From: JBIOHP01 sp044449065
Lineage (GTDB): Bacteria; Bacteroidota; Ignavibacteria; UBA10030; SZUA-254
Assembly (NCBI GenBank): GCA_044449065.1
Contig: JBIOHP010000008.1
Span: 98,494-162,493 of the forward strand
Reading direction: 5' to 3'
DNA length: 64,000 bases
Shown: positions 1 to 9,646 of the stretch, piece after piece
Layout of the letters: each line of letters opens with the position of its first letter
Position numbering within the stretch: position 1 is the first letter of the stretch
The notes under the pieces: model-generated
What the model saw: only the letters and a program-made list of their open reading frames with translations
Told to the model about the DNA's origin: nothing
Database searches by the model: none
Translations under genes and position numbers: made by a program

Positions 1-3000
1 ATGCTCTTTCCGCTTTGTTCTGCGATACCCTGGCAGCCATGGCTGAAATGTACTCGCCAATGCCGACAAAAATAGGCATACAGAGCAACAGCGACTTTGC
101 AGCATTTCAAGTTGTTGGAGTGCCTACAACAGGATTTTTCGAAACAATTCGGACACCCCATTATCATCTTCCGAGCGATTCGTTGATATATGTGGATACA
201 AATTATGCGGCAAAAGTAATCAGAGGCGCGGTTGCTGGTCTCGCATACTTTGCGAGAAGTATTCCGATCATAACCGCATCGGCTGGAAACAATGGAATAA
301 TCACTCCTACTGGAATTATTAACGCTGATACCATTACCACACAGCATTTCAGTATTTCACCGAATCCGGGATATCATGTCGATAGTCTCATTATCGATGG
401 GGCGCTTGTAACGTCAGATACACAATACACATTCGCTCATGTGAATATAGATCATTCCATACAGGTAACCTTTGCCGTGAATGCTGTCCCAACCACAAGA
501 ACGAGTGTTGCGACCGGAAACTGGAACTCGATAGCTACCTGGTCAGGCGGTGTAGTTCCCACATCGATAGATTCAGTTATCATCGGCGGGGGATATACTG
601 TAACGCTCAACGTTAATAATGCAGCTTGCTCCGGAATGGAAATCGGCAGTCCTACAAGCGGCGGTGGAGCGGGCACATTGATCTTCAATAGCAGTTCCCA
701 GCTTACGGTAACACGATTAGTTCACCTCGGCAACGCTTCATCACGGACCGGCAGCATTAACATGACGAATGGTGGAACCCTCATATGCAACGCGATCACT
801 GTGACAAATTTGGGAACATGGACGCCGGGAACCGGAACAGTTCAACTTAATACAAACAATACGCTTCCTGCGGCGTTAACTACGTATAATAATTTAATCA
901 TCAATAGTCCCAGCACATCGACCCTTGGCGTTGCCACAACAATAACTGGAAATTTAGTGATCTCATCCGGGGCAACTCTATCTGTCGGCACATCAAATTT
1001 TGCGCTGAATGTTGCCGGCGATTGGTTAAACAATGGCACATTTACCGCTGGAACTGGTACGGTTACCATTAATGGAACCGCTCAGGATACCATCGGTGGA
1101 TCGGCGTCAACTGCATTCAATACACTCACGATTAGTAATTCAATTGGTGTACGGCTTACATCAAATATAACCGAAGCCGGCAATTTATCTATTACGGCAG
1201 GGAATTTCGATTTACAAACTTTCACCGCAAACCGAACGGCAGGCGGTGGCACTCTCACTGTTGGCGCCGGTGCAACGCTGACCATTGGCGGGACAAACAC
1301 CATGCCCGCAAATTTCACCACTCACACATTTAATGCAACTTCCACCATTAACTATGACGGTGTGTCCCAAACAATTTCGAGCGAAAATTATGCCGGAAAC
1401 CTAACTTTATCAGGTTCGGGCACGAAAACACTCCAAACAGGCACAACGACGATTGGCGGCAATCTCACGCTGAGTGGAACCGACACGGCAACCACCGTTG
1501 CAAACCTATCAATCACAAGCGGTCTAACAGTTGGCAGCGGTGCACTATTCACAGTTGCAGGATTTAACATATCGGTTACTGGATCAACATCGGTAACCGG
1601 CACGCTAGCCTTTAGCAGCCCGACAGGGACTAAAACATTCACAGGAAATGTAACGATTAATAGCGGCGGAGCCTGGAGTGAAACTGCGTCTCCGGCATTT
1701 TCGTTCGCAGGAAATTTACAAAATAGCGGCATACTAACTTCAAATACCGGTGTACATACTTTTTCGGGTGCGACCAAGACATTTAGCGGCACAAATGCGA
1801 TTTCAATTCCAAGCGCCACTATCACCGGCACGTACACCAATAACGGCGTCCTTACCGTGGGAACCGCCCTTGCCGGAGCCGGCGGTTTAACACAGGGGGC
1901 TGCAGTAACAGATACTCTCAATTTAGGCGGCACTTCCACAATCACTACCTTAACCGCGACAGGAGCCGGGAATACAGTAAATTACTATGGAGTTGCACAA
2001 ACAGTGCACAGCAATAATTATTATAACCTGACGCTGAGCGGCAGCGGCGCGAAAACCTTACAGACCGGAACTACAACTATTGGAGGTAATTTAACTCTGA
2101 GTGGAACTGCCACCGCAACAACAGTGGTCGCTTTGGCTGTTACAGGCAACTTTTCGGTTGGCAGCGGCGCAACATTTACCGTGGCAGGATTTAATATATC
2201 TGTTTCCGGATCAACCTCGGTAGCCGGAACATTAACTCACAGCAATGCCACCGGCACAAAAACATACACCGGAAACGTCACGATCAACAGCGGCGCGATA
2301 TGGAATGATAATGCCGCTGTGGTAGCTATTTCGTTCGGTGGAAATTTACAAAATGATGGGACAATGAATGCCGGCACAGGGGTTCACACATTTAGCGGAT
2401 CTTCAAAGACAATCAGCGGGGCAAACCCCGTTTCGATTCCCAACGTGACCATCAGCGGAACTACCACCAATAACGGCGTTCTAACGATTTCAACAGCGTT
2501 GGCCGGAAGCAGCACGCTAATAAACGGCGCCGCAGGCATCCTCAATCTTGGTCAGGCGACAGCGCCTGCTCCAACAATTACTTCAACCGCGGCAGGCAAC
2601 ACAGTCAATTATAATGCCGCAGGCGCCCAGACACTAAAAGCCACGACGTACTCTAATTTAACGTTGAACGGAAGCGGCGCGAAAACCGTTACCGGATCAA
2701 CTATCAATGGAACATTGTCACTCCAGGGCGCCGCAACAACGGCAGGAACAATTCCCGCGTATGGTAGCAATGCGACTATACAATATGCCGGGAGCGGATC
2801 ACAAACCACTGGCATCGAAATGAGCTCGACAGTTGCGCCGAATGTAAATATTAATAACAGCAACAGCGTAATATTATTGGGAAGCAAAACCTTTAACGAT
2901 ACATTAACGTTTACATCCGGCAGGATATCGACAGGCGCGAACACATTGACTGCCGGGATAATCATCGGCGCGAATTCCAATGCCTACGTCTACGGAAACT

Positions 3001-6000
3001 TATTGAAGACATTTCCCACCGGCGGGCCTACGACTCGTACGTTTGAGGTTGGCGATGCAGCGAAATACGCCCCTGTCTCTATTACGATTAACAACGTTAG
3101 CATCGCCGGTTCATTAACGGCAAAAACAACTGGCGCCGAGCATCCGAATATCGGAACATCGGGACTGCTTTCCGCCAAAGACGTTAACAGATATTGGATA
3201 TTAACAAATACCGGGATGTCGTTCGACAATTACAGCACAACACTCAACTGGAATGCAAGCGATATTGACCCAGGCGCCGACACTGCGACGTTTCAAGTCG
3301 CAAAATTTAATTCGCCCAATTGGACGTTGACAACCTCCTCGGGACAAACCGGAACCGGGATTACCACATCCGGATTGACTTCCTTTAGCGATTTCGCCGT
3401 AGGAAATCTCGCCTCTTTTACGATCACGGCTGACGCCGGAACAAATGGAACAATTTCTCCGACCGGGACAGTGGGGGTTGCAAATGGAGCAAACCAGCAT
3501 TTCAGTATCACTCCCAATGCAGGTTACCATGTAGATTCGCTTGTTGTTGATGGCGTTCCGATAACTCCTGATACCCAATATACATTTAATAATGTCACAT
3601 CAAACCATGCTATCCATGCGCACTTTGCAATCAATACTTTTATGATAACCGCTTCGGCGGGATTGAACGGCATTATTTCACCGAACGGGACGACGATTGT
3701 AAATTATAACGGCAGCCAACATTTTAGTATAATCCCTGGTACCGGGTACCATGTCGATAGCTTAATCATTGATGGAACTTCAGTAACTACCGATACACAA
3801 TACACATTCAGCAGTGTTCAGACGAACCATACTATTCACGTTGCGTTTAGAATCAATAGCTATACTGTGACTGCATCGGTGGGAGCGAATGGAGGTATCA
3901 CTCCATCGGGAATAATCAATGCCAATTACGGCTCGAATGTCCATTTTAGCATTTCGCCCAACACCGGATATCACGTTGATAGTCTCATCATTGATGGAAT
4001 ACCGGTAGCTGCCGATACGCAATATACCTTCAGCACTATTCAGACGAGCCATACTATTCACGTTGCATTTAGAATCAATAGCTATACAGTGACTGCATCG
4101 GCGGGAACGAATGGAGGCATCACTCCATCCGGAATAATCAATGCCAATTACGGCTCAAGTGTCCATTTTAGCATTTCGCCCAACACAGGATATCACGTCG
4201 ATAGTCTCATCGTTAATGGAACGACAGTAGCCGCCGATACGCAATACACATTCAACAATGTTCAGACGAACCATACCATTCACGTTGCGTTTAGAATCAA
4301 TAGCTATACAGTGTCTGCATCGGCGGGAACGAATGGAGGCATTACTCCAAACGGAATAATAAATGCCAACTACGGCTCGAATGTCCATTTTAGCATTGTC
4401 CCGAACACAGGATATCACGTCGATAGTTTGATCGTTGATGGAACGACATTAGCAGCCGATACGCAATACACATTCAGCAATGTTCAGACGAACCATACTA
4501 TTCACGTTGCGTTTAGAATCAATAGCTATACAGTGACTGCATCCGCAGGAGCGAATGGGACCATCACTCCAACCGGAATAACCAATGCCAATTACGACTC
4601 AAGTGTCCATTTTAGCATTTCGCCCAACACAGGATATCACGTTGACAGTCTCATCGTTGATGGAACGACATTAGCAACCGATACGCAATACACATTCAAC
4701 AATGTTCAGACGAACCATATCATTCACGTTGCGTTTAGAATCAATAGCTATACAGTGACAGCATCCGCTGGAGCGAATGGAACTCTCACTCCATCCGGAA
4801 TAATCTATGCCAACTATGGCTCAAATGTTCATTTTAGCATTGCGCCAACTACGGGTTACCATATTGATAGTTTAATTGTCGACGGTTCTCCGGTAACCCC
4901 CGATACGCAATATACGTTTAGTAATGTGCAGGCGAATCATACCTTCCGAGCGACTTTTGCCGTCGATGTGTACACTATTACAGCGTCATGGTCGGGTCCA
5001 GGTTACATGACCCCAACGTATGTTTATTCTGATATTAATCCTTTTCAGGTAAGCGTGAATTATGGGGATAGCGCAACAGTTTATCTGTGGGTAGGAACCG
5101 ATTCCAAGATCGACAGTATTTTCATTGATGGAGTGTCACAGCCGTTATCGAATATGGGGGTAACGCAAAAAACTCTAAACGTTTGGGGAGTTAACAGTTC
5201 TCAGCCGGTGCCCTATACCTTCCACACGGTAACGGCAAATCATTTTATTCGCGTGGTTTTTGATTGGTATAAATTTACTCTCAATGTGACAGCCGGACCT
5301 CACGGAACTATTTCTCCCAGCGGGACATTAACTTATCCGATGCATTCCATTGTGCATATCAGCATCGTCCCGGATACGGGATATCACGTGGATAGTTTAA
5401 TCGTCGATGGGGCGCCAATTCCACCTGATACGCAATATAATGTGCCTTCTCAAGATTATTCTTATGGTTCGACGCATTCGATCCGCGCAACATTTGCTGT
5501 CACCACATTTACCATTATATCCTCGGCTGACCTTAACGGGACAATTTTGCCCACTCCTTCGGTGGTCGTCAATTTCGGCGCGAGTCAACATTTCAGCATT
5601 GTACCCCATACCGGATACCATGTCGACAGCTTACTTGTTGATGGAACGCCGATTGCCGCTGATACGCAATATACCTTCAGCCATGTGCAGGTGAACCATA
5701 GTATTCATGCTGCGTTTAGAATTAATAGCTACACAATTACTCCCTCCGTCGGAGCGAATGGAAATATTAATCCATCTGGATCATTCAATGCCAATTACGG
5801 CTCAAATGTCCATTTTAGCATTTCGCCGAATACAGGTTACCATGTCGATAGCTTAATCATTGATGGAACTCCGTTAGCAGCCGATACGCAATACACATTC
5901 AGCCATGTTCAGACGAACCATACTATTCACGTTGCGTTTAGAATCAATAGTTATACGGTGACTGCATCGGCGGGAGTGAATGGAACCATCACTCCGTCCG

Positions 6001-9000
6001 GAATAATCAATGCTAACTATGGCTCGGCTGTCCATTTTAGCATTTCGCCAAATACGGGCTACCATGTGGACAGCTTAATTGTTGATGGAAATCCGGTTGC
6101 CGCTGATACACAATACACATTCAGCAATGCTCAAACGAACCATACCATTCACGCAGCGTTTAGAATAAATAGCTATACAGTGACTGCATCCGCTGGAGCG
6201 AACGGAAGCATCACCCCAACCGGTATAATCAATGCCAACTATGGCTCAAATGTCCAATTCAGTATTTCGCCGAAAACAGGCTACCATGTCGATAGCTTAA
6301 TCATTGATGGAACGCCGGTTGCCGCCGATACACAATACACAATCAGCAATGTTCAGACAAATCATACTATTCACGTTGCGTTTAGAATCAATAGTTATAC
6401 AGTGACTTCATCCGCAGGATTGAATGGAACCATCACTCCATCCGGAATAATTAATGCTAATTATGGTTCAGCCGCCCATTTCAGTATAGCGCCAAATACC
6501 GGCTACCATGTCGATAGCTTAATCATTGATGGAACGCCGGTTGCAGCCGATACGCAATATACCTTCAACAATGTCCAGGCGAATCACAGCATCCGAGCGA
6601 CTTTTGCCGTCAATGTGTACACCATTACTGCGTCATGGTCAGGTCCCGGTTATGTGACGCCAACGTATAATTATTCTGATATTAATCCTTTTCAGGTAAA
6701 CGTGAATTACGGCGATAGCGCAACTGTCTACATGTGGATAGGAACAGATACCAAGATCGATAGTATTTTCATTGACGGAGTATCGCAACCGTTATCGAAT
6801 CTGAAAGCGACACAAAAACCTCTAAACGTTAGGGAAGTTAAAAGTTCTCAGCCGGTACCATATACTTTCCATAATGTAACGACAAATCATTTTATTCGTG
6901 TGGTATTTGATTGGTATAAATTTACTCTCAATGTGACAGCCGGACCTCATGGAACTATTTATCCGAATGGAACATTAACCTATCCTATGCATTCTCTTGT
7001 GCATATCAGCATCGTGCCGGATACAGGATATCATGTGGATAGTTTAATCGTCGATGGAACATCGATTCCACCCGATACGCAATATGATGTGCCTTCTCAA
7101 GATTATTCTTATGGTTCGACGCATTCGATCCGCGCCACGTTTGCGATCAATGTCTTTATGATCACCTCATCGGCGGGAGCGCACGGAACGATATCTCCGA
7201 TGCCCTCTGTCAATGTAAATTACGGCGCTGCTCAGGCATTCATAATGACCCCGGCGGTGAATTATCACATCGATAGCATAGTTGTCGATGGCGTATATCT
7301 CGGCAGCTCATCGCCTTATACAATTACAAACGTGACCGCCGCCCATACTATCCATGTAACATTCGCGATTAATATGTTTACCATAACTACGTTCGCAGGA
7401 CCGCATGGATCAATATCTCCGTCAGGGTCTGTGACCGTAATTGTGGATTCCAATCAAACCTTTACAATCACACCCAATCCCGGTTTTGTAACAGATAGTA
7501 TCATTGTAGACGGCCTCAGTCAAGTTGTAGCTACGGGCTTTACCTTTAATACTGTAACGACGAATCATACTATCCGGGCAGTGTTCATTTCGGGACCGGA
7601 AGAGGTCAGCATAATTCCATCCGGGCTCTGGAGCGATACCCTGACATGGTCGAAGAACGCTATTCCGTCAGTTTCCGATAGTGTTATTATTTCCTCGGGG
7701 ACGACAATAACATTAGACATCAATGGAACTTGCGGAGCAATAAATGTTCAAGGAAATCTGTTCTATTCCAATAATTCCGGACGCACCTTAACCGTTTCAA
7801 CTGCGGGATTACGATCCGGCAGCGTGATTATATCCGATTCGGTAGTCTTTGCTTCGCAGGCAAGCCAGAGAATATTTGTCGGAGGAGATTTTAACAATTC
7901 CGGAACCCTGGTGAACAACAGTACCGGCTCAACCGGATCCTTTATTATTTTCAACGGAACCGGATCGAAAAACCTTATATGCGGCGCTCAACTCCGCGGA
8001 TTACAGATGAGCAACGCAGGATTAAATCTGACCTTAACGTCCCCGCTTACAATACAGATGGGGGTAACGCTTAGCAATGGAAAAATAATTCTCGGGAATA
8101 ACAATCTTACGTTATTGCCCGCTGCCAATATCAGTGGAGGATCAGCCGCGAGTTATATCGTAACAAATGGCGCCGGGAAGCTGATCCAGTATGTTACCAC
8201 GGCGCCTGATACGTTCCCTGTCGGCACGTTGACCGGGTTTAACAGGGTAACTCTCTCAACTCAAACTCGTGCCGACACATTCGGCATCAGGATTCTCTCA
8301 TCCGTGAATCCTCCCAGCAGCAAAGACTCTGCGGCAATTCAACGAACTGTAGATATCAGCCGCTCAACAACTGATAGCGTCGGATCAATCACCATGACTT
8401 TCCAGTGGAATGGTTCTGAAGAAGGAACGGCATTCGTGAGAAATACAGCGGCATCGTGGCGGCATAATAGCACTGCATGGGTGGAGGACGGAACATATCT
8501 CACGCCTCCGTCAGGTTCCAATCCTTATGTGGGCACCATTACTAATATCTTGAATATGGGTCGGTATGTCATCGGTAATCCCGGCGAATTGCCGATCACC
8601 CTTTCTGAATTTAGGGGCGCCTCTGTGGATGCTCATTCAGTGTTGATCAGTTGGTCTACGGTGAGCGAGCAAAATACGTATGGATTTTACGTCCAGCGGC
8701 GAAGTGAATCTTCAATCGAATATGCCGATGCCAGTCCCCTCATCGCGGGAGCGGGAAGCTCGCTCGTAGAACATTTTTACTCCTGGACCGATACGAAGGC
8801 GAATAAAGGAACGTACTTTTATCGGTTGCGGACAGTAAACCTCAACGGTGATGTCGAATATTCGACGGAGATACGGGTTACTAATGTCCTCGGAGTTCAA
8901 CAAAAGAACATGCTCCCCACAGTATTTAAATTGAATCAGAATTACCCCAATCCATTTAATCCATCAACGAATATTCAATATCAACTGCCGAAAGAGAGCA

Positions 9001-9182
9001 GGGTAAATCTAAGCGTATTTAATATACTCGGACAGAAAGTAACGACATTGGTTGACGGGGTTCAAAGCGAAGGGTATAAAGAGGTATCGTTTAATGCGAG
9101 TAATTTGCCCAGCGGTATTTACTTCTACCGAATGCAGGCAAATAATTTCACGGATGTGAAGAAATTCATAATTATGAAGTAA
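1..9182 (+). CDS. Giant T9SS-exported protein: M28 peptidase C-terminus, beta-rich passenger, InlB-type repeats, sorting domain (5' partial)
   Basis: The reading frame is open at the left edge (frame starting at base 3), so the true start lies outside the window; 3055 or more residues are present. The first ~75 residues look like the C-terminal end of an M28 zinc aminopeptidase (motif 'TPHYHLPSDSL', then a helix). One InlB-type repeat follows, then a G8-like strand region ('GNWNSIATWSGG...P..D.V.I') and about 900 residues of Gly/Thr/Asn-rich beta repeats. Next come 18 tandem InlB-type repeats of ~74 aa ('GYHVDSLIIDG', 'DTQYTF'), a second G8-like region, and a C-terminal type A T9SS sorting domain ('QNYPNPFNPSTNIQY', ending 'KKFIIMK'). 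By family knowledge it should be exported by T9SS and sit on or leave the cell surface. The peptidase active site cannot be judged because that part is missing. No clear terminator follows. Confidence 0.9.
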   Translation, partial: ALSALFCDTLAAMAEMYSPMPTKIGIQSNSDFAAFQVVGVPTTGFFETIRTPHYHLPSDSLIYVDTNYAAKVIRGAVAGLAYFARSIPIITASAGNNGIITPTGIINADTITTQHFSISPNPGYHVDSLIIDGALVTSDTQYTFAHVNIDHSIQVTFAVNAVPTTRTSVATGNWNSIATWSGGVVPTSIDSVIIGGGYTVTLNVNNAACSGMEIGSPTSGGGAGTLIFNSSSQLTVTRLVHLGNASSRTGSINMTNGGTLICNAITVTNLGTWTPGTGTVQLNTNNTLPAALTTYNNLIINSPSTSTLGVATTITGNLVISSGATLSVGTSNFALNVAGDWLNNGTFTAGTGTVTINGTAQDTIGGSASTAFNTLTISNSIGVRLTSNITEAGNLSITAGNFDLQTFTANRTAGGGTLTVGAGATLTIGGTNTMPANFTTHTFNATSTINYDGVSQTISSENYAGNLTLSGSGTKTLQTGTTTIGGNLTLSGTDTATTVANLSITSGLTVGSGALFTVAGFNISVTGSTSVTGTLAFSSPTGTKTFTGNVTINSGGAWSETASPAFSFAGNLQNSGILTSNTGVHTFSGATKTFSGTNAISIPSATITGTYTNNGVLTVGTALAGAGGLTQGAAVTDTLNLGGTSTITTLTATGAGNTVNYYGVAQTVHSNNYYNLTLSGSGAKTLQTGTTTIGGNLTLSGTATATTVVALAVTGNFSVGSGATFTVAGFNISVSGSTSVAGTLTHSNATGTKTYTGNVTINSGAIWNDNAAVVAISFGGNLQNDGTMNAGTGVHTFSGSSKTISGANPVSIPNVTISGTTTNNGVLTISTALAGSSTLINGAAGILNLGQATAPAPTITSTAAGNTVNYNAAGAQTLKATTYSNLTLNGSGAKTVTGSTINGTLSLQGAATTAGTIPAYGSNATIQYAGSGSQTTGIEMSSTVAPNVNINNSNSVILLGSKTFNDTLTFTSGRISTGANTLTAGIIIGANSNAYVYGNLLKTFPTGGPTTRTFEVGDAAKYAPVSITINNVSIAGSLTAKTTGAEHPNIGTSGLLSAKDVNRYWILTNTGMSFDNYSTTLNWNASDIDPGADTATFQVAKFNSPNWTLTTSSGQTGTGITTSGLTSFSDFAVGNLASFTITADAGTNGTISPTGTVGVANGANQHFSITPNAGYHVDSLVVDGVPITPDTQYTFNNVTSNHAIHAHFAINTFMITASAGLNGIISPNGTTIVNYNGSQHFSIIPGTGYHVDSLIIDGTSVTTDTQYTFSSVQTNHTIHVAFRINSYTVTASVGANGGITPSGIINANYGSNVHFSISPNTGYHVDSLIIDGIPVAADTQYTFSTIQTSHTIHVAFRINSYTVTASAGTNGGITPSGIINANYGSSVHFSISPNTGYHVDSLIVNGTTVAADTQYTFNNVQTNHTIHVAFRINSYTVSASAGTNGGITPNGIINANYGSNVHFSIVPNTGYHVDSLIVDGTTLAADTQYTFSNVQTNHTIHVAFRINSYTVTASAGANGTITPTGITNANYDSSVHFSISPNTGYHVDSLIVDGTTLATDTQYTFNNVQTNHIIHVAFRINSYTVTASAGANGTLTPSGIIYANYGSNVHFSIAPTTGYHIDSLIVDGSPVTPDTQYTFSNVQANHTFRATFAVDVYTITASWSGPGYMTPTYVYSDINPFQVSVNYGDSATVYLWVGTDSKIDSIFIDGVSQPLSNMGVTQKTLNVWGVNSSQPVPYTFHTVTANHFIRVVFDWYKFTLNVTAGPHGTISPSGTLTYPMHSIVHISIVPDTGYHVDSLIVDGAPIPPDTQYNVPSQDYSYGSTHSIRATFAVTTFTIISSADLNGTILPTPSVVVNFGASQHFSIVPHTGYHVDSLLVDGTPIAADTQYTFSHVQVNHSIHAAFRINSYTITPSVGANGNINPSGSFNANYGSNVHFSISPNTGYHVDSLIIDGTPLAADTQYTFSHVQTNHTIHVAFRINSYTVTASAGVNGTITPSGIINANYGSAVHFSISPNTGYHVDSLIVDGNPVAADTQYTFSNAQTNHTIHAAFRINSYTVTASAGANGSITPTGIINANYGSNVQFSISPKTGYHVDSLIIDGTPVAADTQYTISNVQTNHTIHVAFRINSYTVTSSAGLNGTITPSGIINANYGSAAHFSIAPNTGYHVDSLIIDGTPVAADTQYTFNNVQANHSIRATFAVNVYTITASWSGPGYVTPTYNYSDINPFQVNVNYGDSATVYMWIGTDTKIDSIFIDGVSQPLSNLKATQKPLNVREVKSSQPVPYTFHNVTTNHFIRVVFDWYKFTLNVTAGPHGTIYPNGTLTYPMHSLVHISIVPDTGYHVDSLIVDGTSIPPDTQYDVPSQDYSYGSTHSIRATFAINVFMITSSAGAHGTISPMPSVNVNYGAAQAFIMTPAVNYHIDSIVVDGVYLGSSSPYTITNVTAAHTIHVTFAINMFTITTFAGPHGSISPSGSVTVIVDSNQTFTITPNPGFVTDSIIVDGLSQVVATGFTFNTVTTNHTIRAVFISGPEEVSIIPSGLWSDTLTWSKNAIPSVSDSVIISSGTTITLDINGTCGAINVQGNLFYSNNSGRTLTVSTAGLRSGSVIISDSVVFASQASQRIFVGGDFNNSGTLVNNSTGSTGSFIIFNGTGSKNLICGAQLRGLQMSNAGLNLTLTSPLTIQMGVTLSNGKIILGNNNLTLLPAANISGGSAASYIVTNGAGKLIQYVTTAPDTFPVGTLTGFNRVTLSTQTRADTFGIRILSSVNPPSSKDSAAIQRTVDISRSTTDSVGSITMTFQWNGSEEGTAFVRNTAASWRHNSTAWVEDGTYLTPPSGSNPYVGTITNILNMGRYVIGNPGELPITLSEFRGASVDAHSVLISWSTVSEQNTYGFYVQRRSESSIEYADASPLIAGAGSSLVEHFYSWTDTKANKGTYFYRLRTVNLNGDVEYSTEIRVTNVLGVQQKNMLPTVFKLNQNYPNPFNPSTNIQYQLPKESRVNLSVFNILGQKVTTLVDGVQSEGYKEVSFNASNLPSGIYFYRMQANNFTDVKKFIIMK
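1398..2520 (+). repeat. Duplicated ~209-codon block in the passenger region
   Basis: Two in-frame copies of a ~627-nt unit begin near 1398 and 2025. Both encode 'NLTLSGSG.KTLQTGTTTIG' followed by matching segments ('FTVAGFNIS', 'GNVTINSG', 'GNLQN', 'GVHTFSG', 'TNNGVLT'). The copies have diverged at many positions, so this is an old internal duplication of a beta-strand-rich surface region. Confidence 0.75.
3416..7590 (+). repeat. Tandem array of 18 InlB-type (Flg_new_2-like) repeats
   Basis: By eye I count 18 consecutive units, mostly 74 codons (222 nt). Each runs from a strand like 'SYTVTASAG.NG.ITPSG' through 'HFSISPNTGYHVDSLI.DG' to 'DTQYTF..VQTNHTIH' and 'AFRIN'. Two units (from 4968 and from 6615) are longer and atypical ('YTITASWSGPGY', 'KIDSIFIDGVSQPL'), and each is followed by a unit starting 'KFTLNVTAGPHG'. 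That atypical pair recurs exactly 1647 nt apart (549 codons: the 101- and 78-residue pair plus five regular units), which implies block duplication. Neighbouring regular units are nearly identical in DNA as well as protein. Confidence 0.9.
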
Positions 9183-9392
9183 TCTCCAGCGTTATTCCCC
9201 AGCCCGCTTTCCTATATCGAGGAGGGTCATTCTATCAGTATCATTTCGACCTAGTTCAGCGAAATTCAAGGTTGATATTCTTTTCAAATATTTGTAATTT
9301 ACTTATGTTATGCTAAGAATTATGGGGTATTAGCATTTGGATTTCCTTTGCAGGAGCCCTGTAATACTAATTATAAAAAGCATTAAATTCTC

Positions 9393-9466
<74 letters not shown>

Positions 9467-9646
9467 CTAAATATGGTAGTTTTAAAAACCCCCTGCCCAT
9501 GAATTAGTTTGATTTCTCTCCCGCTTTAACTTTGAGGATATGGATGTGAATGGAATTCTAATTCTTAATCAAAAAAATTATTAAGAACTTGCCCGGTCTA
9601 GGAAACTTATTCAACACAAATTGTTGTATTCCATCACCACAAAATA

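Noticed and set aside
1388..1945. A 185-codon minus-strand frame and many similar ones opposite the giant genes
   Set aside because: Val/Pro-rich translations without ribosome-binding sites are the usual antisense shadow of Thr/Gly/Asn-rich beta-repeat genes.
3416..7590. Tandem repeats considered as a CRISPR array
   Set aside because: The ~222-nt period lies in an open reading frame with protein-level conservation and no unique spacers.
9562..9587. AT-rich inverted repeat TTCTTAAT/ATTAAGAA as a terminator for the minus-strand block
   Set aside because: The stem has a single GC pair and no T run on the minus strand, so it is too weak to claim.
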